51,566 nucleotides of DNA from an uncultured Clostridia bacterium (GTDB lineage Bacteria; Bacillota; Clostridia; Oscillospirales; Acutalibacteraceae), in assembly GCA_947631705.1 (NCBI GenBank), contig CANRMJ010000007.1, positions 1 through 51,566 of the forward strand. The letters run 5' to 3'. Position 1 is the first letter of the stretch. Each line of letters begins with the position of its first letter. Under the pieces are notes generated by a model. That model did not search any database and was not told the origin of the DNA. It saw only the letters and a list, made by a program, of their open reading frames with translations. The position numbers and the translations under genes are program-made. Below are positions 1 through 7,297 of the stretch, one piece after another.

Positions 1-6
1 TCTCTG

Positions 7-45
7 TCAAGGGTAAAATGAACGGCTGCAAACAGCCGCCCTTGA
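7..45. repeat. Nested inverted repeat (structured element)
   Basis: Outer arms 7-13 (TCAAGGG) and 39-45 (CCCTTGA) enclose inner arms 24-28 (GGCTG) and 33-37 (CAGCC). This gives a two-stage hairpin in DNA or RNA. It lies in a gene-free edge of the window. Such structures are common at mobile-element ends, but nothing here identifies one. Confidence 0.4.
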
Positions 46-78
46 CATCACCGCATATTTTCGCTAATATCAAATTAT

Positions 79-107
79 GGTGTGTGGGCAGCAGAGCGCC
101 ACACACC
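79..107. repeat. Perfect 9-bp inverted repeat
   Basis: Arms GGTGTGTGG (79-87) and CCACACACC (99-107) flank an 11-base loop. It sits just beyond the 3' end of the small minus-strand ORF at 125-271. There is no U-run, so it is not an ordinary terminator. Function unknown. Confidence 0.4.
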
Positions 108-124
108 TACATCCAATTTTGATT

Positions 125-271
125 TTATGCCTTTCTTCTGTGTTTACACAAAATTTGAAATAGAGCCGATTTAATGCCATACTCATATTCGTAAAATTCA
201 TTACTGATTTCTCCGATTAAATTATTCTCAATGTAATCAATACCTTGTTGCAAACTGTAAACCTGATTCAT
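125..271 (-). pseudogene. 48-residue ORF, probable remnant of an AraC-type regulator
   Basis: The ATG at 269-271 follows a strong AAAGGAGG site at 7 bases, so the frame could be translated. The N-terminal stretch with GIDYIENNLIGEIS resembles the first helix of AraC/XylS DNA-binding domains, which often open with a Q-x-x-I-x-Y-I-E-x-N-L pattern. The rest of the roughly 100-residue two-HTH domain is missing, although FQILCKHRRK near the end recalls the FQRxF helix. It is most likely an internally deleted AraC gene. It may instead be a genuine small peptide gene. The next gene upstream on this strand is also an AraC-type protein. Confidence 0.35.
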
Positions 272-360
272 CACTCAACCTCCTTTCAACATTATTTTAG
301 AAAACGGGAATTAATATTTCTTGATAAATAGCAACTGTTTTTATCGGTTATATCTTTTTC

Positions 361-392
361 TTGTACAAGTAGGGACTGTCCCTGTTTGTACA
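361..392. repeat. REP-like palindrome around AGGGAC-t-GTCCCT
   Basis: The core AGGGAC-t-GTCCCT is a perfect inverted repeat with one central base, flanked by further complementary TGTACAA and TTTGTACA arms. Short AGGGACxGTCCC palindromes recur as REP-type elements in clostridia and bacilli, sometimes spread by IS200-like transposases. That is background knowledge. Only one copy was found here by eye. Confidence 0.35.
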
Positions 393-472
393 TTGTTGTA
401 ATATTTATTGAAACTATATATTACCATTTGTATATTTATTATCCGATTGTATTCAAAACTGCTATTGTGTAC

Positions 473-500
473 AAAAAAAGCACCCCCGATTCGGGAGTGC
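473..500 (-). terminator. Intrinsic terminator of the AraC-HD gene
   Basis: On the minus strand a 10-bp stem (GCACTCCCGA pairing with TCGGGGGTGC, one mismatch) is followed directly by seven U (plus-strand A-run 473-479). It lies about 115 bases beyond the stop of the AraC-HD gene. Confidence 0.75.
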
Positions 501-613
501 CATAGAAATTATTTCTTCGAAAGTTGCATACGGAACCGGGAGTTGCTTAGATGCTGGATTCTTGAATATTGGTGTTACTTGTGGGCTTATTATTCAGGGC
601 GTCTGAGCACTCT

Positions 614-1486
614 CTACACATTGTATTTCATTGCCAAATCATTAAGTTCGTCTATCAATTTCTGATTATTGATTCGTCGCGCCAAAGGCAAATAAATTTC
701 AATTGTCTCTTTTACTTTTTTTGCTTTTTTGCTATCATCAATAAATTCTATCGTTCGCATATTATGAAGTCTTTCCGCAAGTTTTATAACAATTGTTTCA
801 TCGTTTTTCTTCTCTTCAAGTATCTTCACGATATTCCATACATTTGCAGGTAACTCTTTTTCAAGATCAATGTTATTACCTTTCGTTTTTACATCACAAA
901 ATAGTCCTGCTAAAACAGTATCTCTTTCTGCTCCCAATTCTGCCAACAATATTGCAACATTTAATGGATGAGTAACATATTCTTCACCAGAATATCTTCT
1001 TTTACCTTCATATGCCTTACATGCTACCAAATAAACATCATTTAAAATCTTGTCATCAATCCCAATAGCATTTTGAGCTACTGTATTTTTTAACAATTCA
1101 AACAGTTTTTCTTTGCCTGCACCTACTTCGGTGGATTTTAAAAAAATTTGATTCATATAACTACCTCCTAAACAATCAAGTTGTGTTTTCATTGTTCTAA
1201 GAAGCGATGGAGGAAAGCCAAGTTCCCTATTAAATGACTTAGAAAATGCACTATGAGATTTCCACCCATATTTCATAGCTACATCTATAAGACGCATACC
1301 TGAAATAATATCATCACATGACTTGATAAGACGACGTCTGCATATATACTCCATAACAGTCTGATTTGTATAAGACTTGAATACACGAATAAAATGATAT
1401 TCCGAATATCCGGCTACATCCGCCAACTGTTTTATAGTCAAGTCATCTTCTAAGTGCAATTCAATATATTTAATAATCTGATCCAT
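614..1486 (-). CDS. AraC-type DNA-binding domain fused to a Rel/SpoT-like HD domain
   Basis: Probable transcription regulator of about 290 residues. Residues 1-100 form a canonical AraC/XylS double-HTH domain placed at the N-terminus (second helix pair around GWKSHSAFSKSFNRELG). Residues about 150-285 match the hydrolase HD domain of RelA/SpoT proteins: EEYVTHPLNVAILLAELG, LAGLFCDV and IKLAERLHNMRTI. Of the usual metal ligands the first His (in VTHPL) is kept. The HD pair reads Cys-Asp (LFCDV), and the Asp of LADRLHN is Glu. Catalysis may therefore be lost or altered, leaving a sensor role. No ppGpp synthetase domain is present. I chose ATG 1484-1486 because GGAAGG lies 8 bases upstream; the earlier ATG and GTG (1492, 1495) are too close to that site. 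The gene is monocistronic and ends at a terminator. The physiological target is unknown. Confidence 0.8.
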   Translation of the reverse strand: MDQIIKYIELHLEDDLTIKQLADVAGYSEYHFIRVFKSYTNQTVMEYICRRRLIKSCDDIISGMRLIDVAMKYGWKSHSAFSKSFNRELGFPPSLLRTMKTQLDCLGGSYMNQIFLKSTEVGAGKEKLFELLKNTVAQNAIGIDDKILNDVYLVACKAYEGKRRYSGEEYVTHPLNVAILLAELGAERDTVLAGLFCDVKTKGNNIDLEKELPANVWNIVKILEEKKNDETIVIKLAERLHNMRTIEFIDDSKKAKKVKETIEIYLPLARRINNQKLIDELNDLAMKYNV

Positions 1487-1650
1487 AACCATCACCTTCC
1501 ATTTCCACGTGGTAGTTATAGTATAAAATATATTCTGATTATCCGCTGTTCCTAAATTGCTGAATTTATGTATGCTACAGCCATTTCACTTTATTGACTA
1601 TAGTCCATTTGTGAATCCCGCCTTTTTTTTCGGCTTTTTTGCAGCTCCTT

Positions 1651-2286
1651 TTATAGTGCTTTTTTGGTTAAGATGTGCCAGACATCGTTTCCATTGAAAT
1701 TGCATTTTCTGTATACGGATTCAGGATTTGTTACGTTATCACATTCACCCGAAACGGTGGCAAAATCGGCAAAAATCCTCATTGATTTTAAAGCACGGCA
1801 GATTAAAGCAGAGGCTGTTCCCCGTCCTCTGTATTTCGGAAGTACCTGAAGCCACTCAATAATTCCCTCGCCTGTTTCGCGGTCAAAATCACACAGGATA
1901 GAGCCGATAAGGCATTGTCCTGAGAAAGCGCCTATCCACAGTTCAGGGCAGTATACTTCCGTTTCGGTCAGACTTCTAATATAATCGGGGGACACTCTGA
2001 TTTCTGTATGTTTGTAGCATTTGTTTATACAGTCTGAAAGCTCGTTGATTCTGTCGGGCGTGATAACATCTATTGTTATGTCTGATGTGTCGTAGTCGGG
2101 TATGTTTTTAAGGCTGTGTTTCAGTCTGAAAAATCTTTTATCGCAATAATTATCAAGCAAATTTATATTAAATTCATTGTTATGAACGATTTTTATATCC
2201 GACGGCAGCGACATATTTTTTGCCTTCCAATACGGAATTGAAAGTGAACGGCAGGGATTCGCTTTGTATTCTTTGACTGAAATCAT
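1651..2286 (-). CDS. GNAT family N-acetyltransferase
   Basis: 211 residues. The C-terminal half has the acetyl-CoA-binding GNAT signature: a beta strand ending in IIEWLQVLPKYRGRGTASAL, where the R-G-R-G-T loop is the pyrophosphate-binding motif A. The N-terminal stretch (VKEYKANPCRSLSIPYWK) is shared by a clostridial GNAT subfamily of unknown substrate. This is the last gene of a minus-strand run, 37 bases after another GNAT. The two GNATs are not close copies. The acceptor (amino sugar, peptide or antibiotic) cannot be inferred from sequence. Confidence 0.8.
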   Translation of the reverse strand: MISVKEYKANPCRSLSIPYWKAKNMSLPSDIKIVHNNEFNINLLDNYCDKRFFRLKHSLKNIPDYDTSDITIDVITPDRINELSDCINKCYKHTEIRVSPDYIRSLTETEVYCPELWIGAFSGQCLIGSILCDFDRETGEGIIEWLQVLPKYRGRGTASALICRALKSMRIFADFATVSGECDNVTNPESVYRKCNFNGNDVWHILTKKAL

Positions 2287-2323
2287 AACCGTGATATTCC
2301 TTTCGGCAAATAATCGGAACGGC

Positions 2324-2827
2324 TTAACTTAAATCAAAAATATATGATTGTATATCATATATTTTGCCGTTAATTTCATAGGTGCTCTTTCCCTCCGCTT
2401 TGCCTCCCGCTTTTTCATAGAAACGTTTTGCTCCGATGTTTTCCAAAAAACAGCCCAAATAAAGCTTTTTCATTCCCTTTTGTATAAGATGATTTAATGT
2501 ATGTTCAAATAATTTGCTGCCGATTCCCATTCTTTTCAAATCGGGTCTTACATAAAGTTCTCTGATTTCGCAGTCGATTTCCCCGTCCTCGCAGATGCGG
2601 AATCTGCAAAATCCGAGGATTTCGTTATCTGCCTCGGCAATAAAAACTGTATTCGGCGAATAAACGTTTTTAAACAGTTCAGACTGTTCGGGTATGGACA
2701 TTGAGCGCAGATAAGCATCGTCAACAATTCCCCTGTATGCCGTCTGCCAGCCTGTTACCTTTATTTTCGCAATCGACTCGGCGTCGCGTGCCTCCGCCGC
2801 TCTAATTAGAATATTTTCAAACATCAT
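2324..2827 (-). CDS. GNAT family N-acetyltransferase
   Basis: 167 residues, the usual length for a single GNAT domain. Visible motifs are the N-terminal RAAEARDAESIAKI strand-helix typical of RimI-like GNATs, IRELYVRPDLKRMGIGSKLF (motif A, R-M-G-I-G-S), and LYLGCFLENIGAKRFYEKAG (motif B, N-x-x-A-x-x-F-Y-E-K-x-G). It lies 37 bases downstream of the EamA gene and 37 bases upstream of the next GNAT, so it is probably part of one operon headed by the MraY-like gene. AAGGA lies 8 bases before the first ATG. The substrate is unknown. Confidence 0.85.
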   Translation of the reverse strand: MMFENILIRAAEARDAESIAKIKVTGWQTAYRGIVDDAYLRSMSIPEQSELFKNVYSPNTVFIAEADNEILGFCRFRICEDGEIDCEIRELYVRPDLKRMGIGSKLFEHTLNHLIQKGMKKLYLGCFLENIGAKRFYEKAGGKAEGKSTYEINGKIYDIQSYIFDLS

Positions 2828-2864
2828 ACACAGATTCCTTATACATTGTTGAAAGAAATGAATT

Positions 2865-3278
2865 TTACAGCACCATTGTCAGAGCTCCCGCGCCGATTAA
2901 AATGCAACCGATCAAGGATTTAACGGTAAAATCCTCATGCAGGAACAAAAATGACAAAATGAGTGTGAACACAACGCTGAGCTTGTCTATCGGAACAACT
3001 TTTGAAACGTCTCCAAGCTGTAACGCCTTGTAATAGCAAAGCCATGACGCGCCTGTTGCAAGACCTGACAGAATTAAAAAGAGCCAGCTTTTACGGCCTA
3101 TTTCCGAAATACCTTTCTGTGCCTGTGTAAGGAAAACCATACCCCATGCCATTCCGACAACGACAACAGTTCTGATTGCGGTTGCAAGATTTGCGTTTAC
3201 TCCGTCTATACCGATTTTTGCAAGTATAGAGGTAAGTGCGGCGAAAACAGCAGACAGCACCGCAAATATAATCCACAT
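2865..3278 (-). CDS. Small EamA-type membrane protein (4 TM)
   Basis: 137 residues, one EamA repeat instead of the two found in 10-TM DMT exporters. Hydrophobic segments fall at about 1-20, 32-50, 65-85 and 95-137. Motifs typical of EamA are LILSGLATGASWLCYYKALQ and VVPIDKLSVVFTLILSFLFLHE. Single-repeat relatives such as ArnE/ArnF and EmrE work as dimers, some on undecaprenyl-phosphate-linked sugars. AAGGAGG lies 7 bases upstream and overlaps the stop of the MraY-like gene (12-base gap), so the two are co-transcribed and probably coupled. A role in moving a lipid-linked product of the upstream transferase is inference. Confidence 0.8.
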   Translation of the reverse strand: MWIIFAVLSAVFAALTSILAKIGIDGVNANLATAIRTVVVVGMAWGMVFLTQAQKGISEIGRKSWLFLILSGLATGASWLCYYKALQLGDVSKVVPIDKLSVVFTLILSFLFLHEDFTVKSLIGCILIGAGALTMVL

Positions 3279-3290
3279 AAGACTGCCTCC

Positions 3291-4247
3291 TTATGCACAG
3301 ATGATAAAATATATTGCTGAAATGAACACCTGAATTATACAGAATCTGACCAGAACCTGTGTATCAGACCAATTATGGTTTTTTCTCATTTCGTCGTGAA
3401 TGGGAGTGCGTATATTTTTCAGCACTTCGATTTTCAGAAATCTTTTAAGGAAGATTTTAATTAACCCTGCAATACCGTCCAACAGTAATATGGCTGATAA
3501 AAACAAATAACTTATCGGATGAGATGATTTTAAAATGATTAATACAATTATCAGTCCCACGGCTCTGGAGCCCGCGTCGCCCATAAGCTGTGAGCTGGGA
3601 TTTGCGTTAAAGCATAAATATGCGATTAAAACACCGATGAGAATAAAGCTGTAAACGGTATATTGTTCACCGATTTGGCTGAAAAATATTAAGGATATGC
3701 TCAAAAGAGAAATTATACTTAATGATCCGCATAAACCGTCCACACCGTCTGAGCAGTTAGTAACGTTAATACCAATCCAAAGCAATGCGGTGGAGAGAAC
3801 TATATATAAAACAGGATGCACATGGATTTCATAATCAAAAATCATAATCTCGGTAGAATTATTGCATACAAAGACTACGGAAATGATAAGGCAGATTATA
3901 AAATCTATAAATCCTTTTTTGTAATCAGACCAAGGGGTGTCAGAAGCGTCGTCAAGATAACCGCTGAGCATTTCTAAAAAAATTAAAATATCATAGCATA
4001 TGATTTCTTTGGTGATTGGCAGCAGAAAAACGGAGCAAAGCACAAATGTGCTTATCATTATCAGACCCGCTCCTCTTATTTTCCCTTTGGAAACTTCACC
4101 GTTTACCGCAAATGCCCTGCCTTTGTCTTTCGGCAGAAACGGTAATTTTAATTTCAGAAATATAAAGCAAACAACAAATGCTAATAAAAACGCAATGGCG
4201 ATATATTGCTGTGTATTTGTAATACCATTGAAAAAATAATACAACAT
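3291..4247 (-). CDS. MraY-like polyprenyl-phosphate sugar-1-phosphate transferase
   Basis: 318 residues of multi-TM protein in the MraY/WecA superfamily, which transfers a sugar-1-phosphate from a UDP-sugar to undecaprenyl phosphate. Motifs in order are GYLDDASDTPWSDYKKG (the Asp-Asp pair binding Mg and prenyl phosphate), INVTNCSDGVDGLCGSL (catalytic N-x-x-N-x-x-D-G-x-D-G-L) and LMGDAGSRAVGL (the GDxGS loop). The region equal to MraY PLHHHFE reads PIHDEMRKNHNWSDTQVLVRF, so the His triplet is altered. It is therefore unlikely to be the peptidoglycan MraY and may use another UDP-sugar. It heads the run with EamA and two GNATs. AGGA lies 8 bases before the ATG. The lipid product is unknown. Confidence 0.85.
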   Translation of the reverse strand: MLYYFFNGITNTQQYIAIAFLLAFVVCFIFLKLKLPFLPKDKGRAFAVNGEVSKGKIRGAGLIMISTFVLCSVFLLPITKEIICYDILIFLEMLSGYLDDASDTPWSDYKKGFIDFIICLIISVVFVCNNSTEIMIFDYEIHVHPVLYIVLSTALLWIGINVTNCSDGVDGLCGSLSIISLLSISLIFFSQIGEQYTVYSFILIGVLIAYLCFNANPSSQLMGDAGSRAVGLIIVLIILKSSHPISYLFLSAILLLDGIAGLIKIFLKRFLKIEVLKNIRTPIHDEMRKNHNWSDTQVLVRFCIIQVFISAIYFIICA

Positions 4248-4414
4248 TTTTTACATCCTAACCGAAACAGTTATCATCAAGCGTCTGTCAAGTGCAGCAG
4301 CTGAAATATCGGAACGCAATCATTATAAGCGATTTTGCTTGGAATTTCAAGGTGCACGCCAAGAGGCGATGGATTGCAATTTAAAAGAAGTGTAATCCCA
4401 TATTTTGCAACAGT

Positions 4415-4470
4415 TGATTATTTTATTAAAATTTGAACGGTAATTCATTGGGATAAGGATGATTTGCGGG
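4415..4470. repeat. Direct repeat, copy 1 (displaced isomerase 3' end)
   Basis: Matches 8757-8812 at 51 of 56 positions in the same orientation. On the minus strand it still encodes a version of the isomerase C-terminus (PANHPYPNELPFKF then stop), but here that frame has no upstream gene. The last codons of the MATE gene run through it in another frame. It marks one edge of a 4.3-kb inserted or rearranged block. Confidence 0.85.
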
Positions 4471-5851
4471 ATAATTGTTTATAGGTTGCGGCAATAATGG
4501 CGAAAGAAACAATAGCCGTCATAATGTCGGATATCGGCATTGAGTACAGCACGCCGTCAAGCCCGAAAAATTTGGGCAAAAGGAGAGCAAAGCCAACGCC
4601 GAACACGATTTCACGAATCATTGAAAGCATTGTTGAGGCGGCAGCCTTTCCCATTGCCTGAAGGAAAATAAATGTAGCTTTATTCAGGCAGGCGAAAACA
4701 ATCATACAAAGATATATTCTGAATGCCTTTACTGCAAATTCCGTGTAATAGACGCTTTCGTTTGCCGAACCGAAAATCCCGATTAGCTGACGGGGCAGAA
4801 ATTCTGTAACAAGCAAAGCAATAAGACCGACGGCGGATTCGCAAATGAGTAAAAGCGAAAAAAGTTTTTTTACCCTTTCATACCGATTGGCACCCATATT
4901 GTACCCCACAAGAGGAATGCATCCTGCCGCCATACCGATGACAATGGAAATCACAATCTGAAACACCTTCATTACAATCCCAACAACCGCCATCGGAATT
5001 TGCGCGTATATTTCTTGACCGAAAACAGGGTCTTGTGCGCCGTATTTACGTATCATATTATTGATTGCCGCCATTGCAGCCACCAGTGATATTTGAGAAA
5101 GAAAACTGCAAATCCCAAGTGACAGCGTGCGTCCTGCGATTTTTTTATTCCATTTAAAATCACTTTTCGATAATTTTACTGATTTTGTATGCAGAATATA
5201 TACCAGTGAAAGCAGGGCAGTCGCAATTTGACCGATTACCGTTGCCACAGCCGCGCCCGTCATTCCCAGGCGGAAACAGAAAATAAAAACAGGATCGAGA
5301 ATGATATTCAGTATTGCTCCCAACAGTGTGGAAGCCATCGCAAATTTTGGGCTCCCGTCTGCGCGGATTATCGGATTCATTGCCTGACCGAACATATAGA
5401 ACGGGATGCCGAGAGAAATATAAAAGAAATATTCTTTTGAAAGCTCAAATGTTTCCCTGTTGACGGTTCCCCCAAACACCGTGATGATAGGCGTGGAAAA
5501 AACCAGATAAATAACGCAGAGAAAAACGCTGCTTACGGCGGTCATCAGCACTGAAAGCCCAATACTGTTTCCGGCAGCCTTTTTGTTTCCCTTTCCCAGA
5601 TTCAGGCTGACAAAAGCGCAGCAGCCGTCACCAATCATGACTGAGATAGCCAACGCGATCACCGTTAACGGAAACACCACGGTGTTTGCCGCGTTGCCGT
5701 AGGAACCGAGATAGCTTGCATTGGCAATGAAAATTTGGTCGACTATGTTGTAAAGCGCACCCACAAGCAGCGAGATAATACAGGGCACGGCATATTTGCT
5801 CATAAGTTTTCCAACCTTTTCCGTTGCGAGATAAGATTGATTTTTTTCCAT
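4445..5851 (-). CDS. MATE family efflux transporter
   Basis: 468 residues with about 12 hydrophobic segments. This matches the MATE (DinF/NorM-like) multidrug and toxin exporter family: N-terminal KLMSKYAVPCIISLLVGALYN with the VDQIFI segment, and a second half beginning at ICSFLSQISLV. Such proteins use H+ or Na+ gradients to export cationic or amphipathic compounds across the plasma membrane. AGGAGG lies 8 bases before the ATG. The leader holds a very strong hairpin and U-run just before that site. The last eight residues are read from a stray copy of the isomerase gene end, so the original C-terminus may have been replaced. The neighbouring block downstream of the repeat is unrelated. Substrate unknown. 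Confidence 0.9.
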   Translation of the reverse strand: MEKNQSYLATEKVGKLMSKYAVPCIISLLVGALYNIVDQIFIANASYLGSYGNAANTVVFPLTVIALAISVMIGDGCCAFVSLNLGKGNKKAAGNSIGLSVLMTAVSSVFLCVIYLVFSTPIITVFGGTVNRETFELSKEYFFYISLGIPFYMFGQAMNPIIRADGSPKFAMASTLLGAILNIILDPVFIFCFRLGMTGAAVATVIGQIATALLSLVYILHTKSVKLSKSDFKWNKKIAGRTLSLGICSFLSQISLVAAMAAINNMIRKYGAQDPVFGQEIYAQIPMAVVGIVMKVFQIVISIVIGMAAGCIPLVGYNMGANRYERVKKLFSLLLICESAVGLIALLVTEFLPRQLIGIFGSANESVYYTEFAVKAFRIYLCMIVFACLNKATFIFLQAMGKAAASTMLSMIREIVFGVGFALLLPKFFGLDGVLYSMPISDIMTAIVSFAIIAATYKQLSRKSSLSQ

Positions 5852-5859
5852 AAGGGTAA

Positions 5860-5913
5860 CCTCCTAAAAAACGCAAAAACGGCGTAAGTCCAAAAGTTGG
5901 ACTTACGCCGTTT
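5860..5913 (-). terminator. Leader hairpin/attenuator in front of the MATE gene
   Basis: Perfect 17-bp stem (arms 5877-5893 and 5897-5913) with a 3-base loop, followed on the minus strand by TTTTTGCGTTTTTT and then immediately AGGAGG. It lies about 10 bases after the predicted transcription start. It can act as an intrinsic terminator before the gene, or as a large operator palindrome. No competing antiterminator arm or leader peptide is obvious in the short leader. Confidence 0.7.
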
Positions 5914-5932
5914 CAGCTACGCACTGATATTA

Positions 5933-5960
5933 ATTATATCAGATATTTCGTTTTTTGCAA
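5933..5960 (-). promoter_or_regulatory. SigA-type promoter of the MATE gene
   Basis: On the minus strand the -35 is TTGCAA (5955-5960), the spacer is 16 bases and the -10 is a consensus TATAAT (5933-5938). The start site would be near 5926, giving a leader of about 75 bases made mostly of the hairpin. Confidence 0.65.
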
Positions 5961-6091
5961 AGGCAATTCTGCACAAAAAAATTAAGAACCGAATAAAGAA
6001 AAAATGTATGAAAAACGCAATAAAAAATTAAAGAATATTAATTCTAACCTGTTGTAAAAGCAGTGTTCACAAAAAAATCAGCGGCAAAAGC

Positions 6092-6220
6092 CTAATAACT
6101 GCTTTTTTCATCTTTTACAGCTCTGATTTTATTTGTTACAGCAGTAGCCGTTCCCTTAATAGCGAGTTCTGTGAGAGATATTCCAATTCCTACTAATGGT
6201 TGTGTGTATATAGGATCCAT
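6092..6220 (-). CDS. 42-residue hypothetical protein
   Basis: The ATG at 6218-6220 has AGGAGA 5 bases upstream, so translation is plausible. The peptide starts MDPIYTQPLVGIGISLTE and ends in a charged tail (NKIRAVKDEKSSY). The middle is moderately hydrophobic, but this is not a clear TM segment. Short proteins with this kind of start, continuing into a longer helical region, occur in clostridial accessory loci. This one may be a truncated form. It lies downstream of the restriction genes on the same strand. No function can be assigned. A T-rich stretch (about 6072-6078) after a weak GGC-TTTT-GCC hairpin may end the transcript. Confidence 0.4.
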   Translation of the reverse strand: MDPIYTQPLVGIGISLTELAIKGTATAVTNKIRAVKDEKSSY

Positions 6221-6306
6221 ATCAATCTCCTTTTCGTAAAAACTTTTAATCTTTCTCCATTAGTGCTAATAGCAGTTTTCGTTGATAGCGGAGCAAATTG
6301 CAGTTT

Positions 6307-6464
6307 TCACAACCCCTTTGTTTTTGTGTAGTAATCAATTACTATGTATTTACCTAAATCCTCGGTGATATTCTTAGAACGAATCAGTTTATCCTCACAC
6401 ATCTTTGATAGTAATTCACCATAGATATGAATGGTTCAATACCAGAATGTTTTGAAAAATTCAT
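6307..6464 (-). pseudogene. Frameshifted remnant downstream of the restriction gene
   Basis: An ATG at 6462-6464 opens a frame that runs about 20 codons (MNFSKHSGIEPF) and then stops. A second frame carries on with coding-like sequence (GELLSKMCEDKLIRSKN, then DLGKYIVIDYYTKTKGL) to a stop at 6307-6309. The pattern of L-I-R-S-x-N followed by D-x-x-x-Y-x-V resembles a domain (DUF6998-like) seen in some restriction-associated proteins, from memory only. It is best read as a decayed gene 17 bases after the endonuclease stop. Confidence 0.4.
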
Positions 6465-6481
6465 AGTATAGAATCTTTTAT

Positions 6482-7297
6482 TTATTTTGCAAATCCTTTA
6501 TAACTTCCAAATCCAAGCATATAGGTCGCCATAGCGATTGCCAAATCCTCGGACTCAATGCTTTGTTTAGCTGCCATTGCCATTAACTCGTCAATTACAG
6601 TGTCGTGAGGAACTATAGAGCCATCAAGTTCTTTTATAGCATTTTCTATAACAGACGGAAGTACCATACACATCTGATAGAAAGCATCTTCTTGCCCGGT
6701 TACCAAAGCATAGAACAAATCGAGGCTTACTCTGCGAATTAACTTATGGCCAACTTTTCTTTTATCAACAGTTGTTTCCCACTTGATATTTTGAGAACGT
6801 TGTGCGATTGCTTCGACCAAAAAACAAGCACAATCATCATCATTCAATAATTGGTTTTGCATTTTAATGAATGTTTTTCCAGCCGAGGCTGAATTCATAG
6901 TATTATGTTTGTTCTTCATTTCGACATATACAGTATGAACAATTCCAGCATCAGGTATTTCAATGCCACCGGCATTTTCATAGATAACATCCCATCCGCC
7001 TTCCTCACCATTAGGCGGAACATGGCAATTGGCTATATATTGAAAAATACGTTGATGAAAATAGCCAATATCATTGTTGTTAGATTTATCCCTTTGGCGA
7101 AAAATTTCATTGCTCACAATTTCATCCCAAGAAGATTGATAGACGGTTTTATCAAAAATCAATTTGATAGGATCAATGATATTCTTATTAAATCTTTTTA
7201 GATCGAAGGATTCCAATTTTTCGCCATATTTTTCAATAGTAGCCTTTACATGATTTGTAAAGTCCGCTTCACTTATAAATGATAAGTTCCACATCAT
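6482..7297 (-). CDS. Type II restriction endonuclease, Eco47II/Sau96I-like
   Basis: About 271 residues, close to the length of the Eco47II-type family whose known members cut GGNCC. The N-terminus (NLSFISEADFTNHVKATIEK) and SFDLKRFNKNIIDPIKL match that family as I know it. The catalytic core appears as GGWDVIYENAG, with D in the first strand, followed by VYVEMKNKHNT, where E-x-K completes a PD-(D/E)xK site. The gene overlaps the methyltransferase stop by four bases (ATGA); GGAG lies 5 bases upstream of this ATG. Upstream GTG 7303 is less likely. Translational coupling fits delayed endonuclease production. GGNCC specificity is inferred from family, not shown. Confidence 0.8.
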   Translation of the reverse strand: MMWNLSFISEADFTNHVKATIEKYGEKLESFDLKRFNKNIIDPIKLIFDKTVYQSSWDEIVSNEIFRQRDKSNNNDIGYFHQRIFQYIANCHVPPNGEEGGWDVIYENAGGIEIPDAGIVHTVYVEMKNKHNTMNSASAGKTFIKMQNQLLNDDDCACFLVEAIAQRSQNIKWETTVDKRKVGHKLIRRVSLDLFYALVTGQEDAFYQMCMVLPSVIENAIKELDGSIVPHDTVIDELMAMAAKQSIESEDLAIAMATYMLGFGSYKGFAK

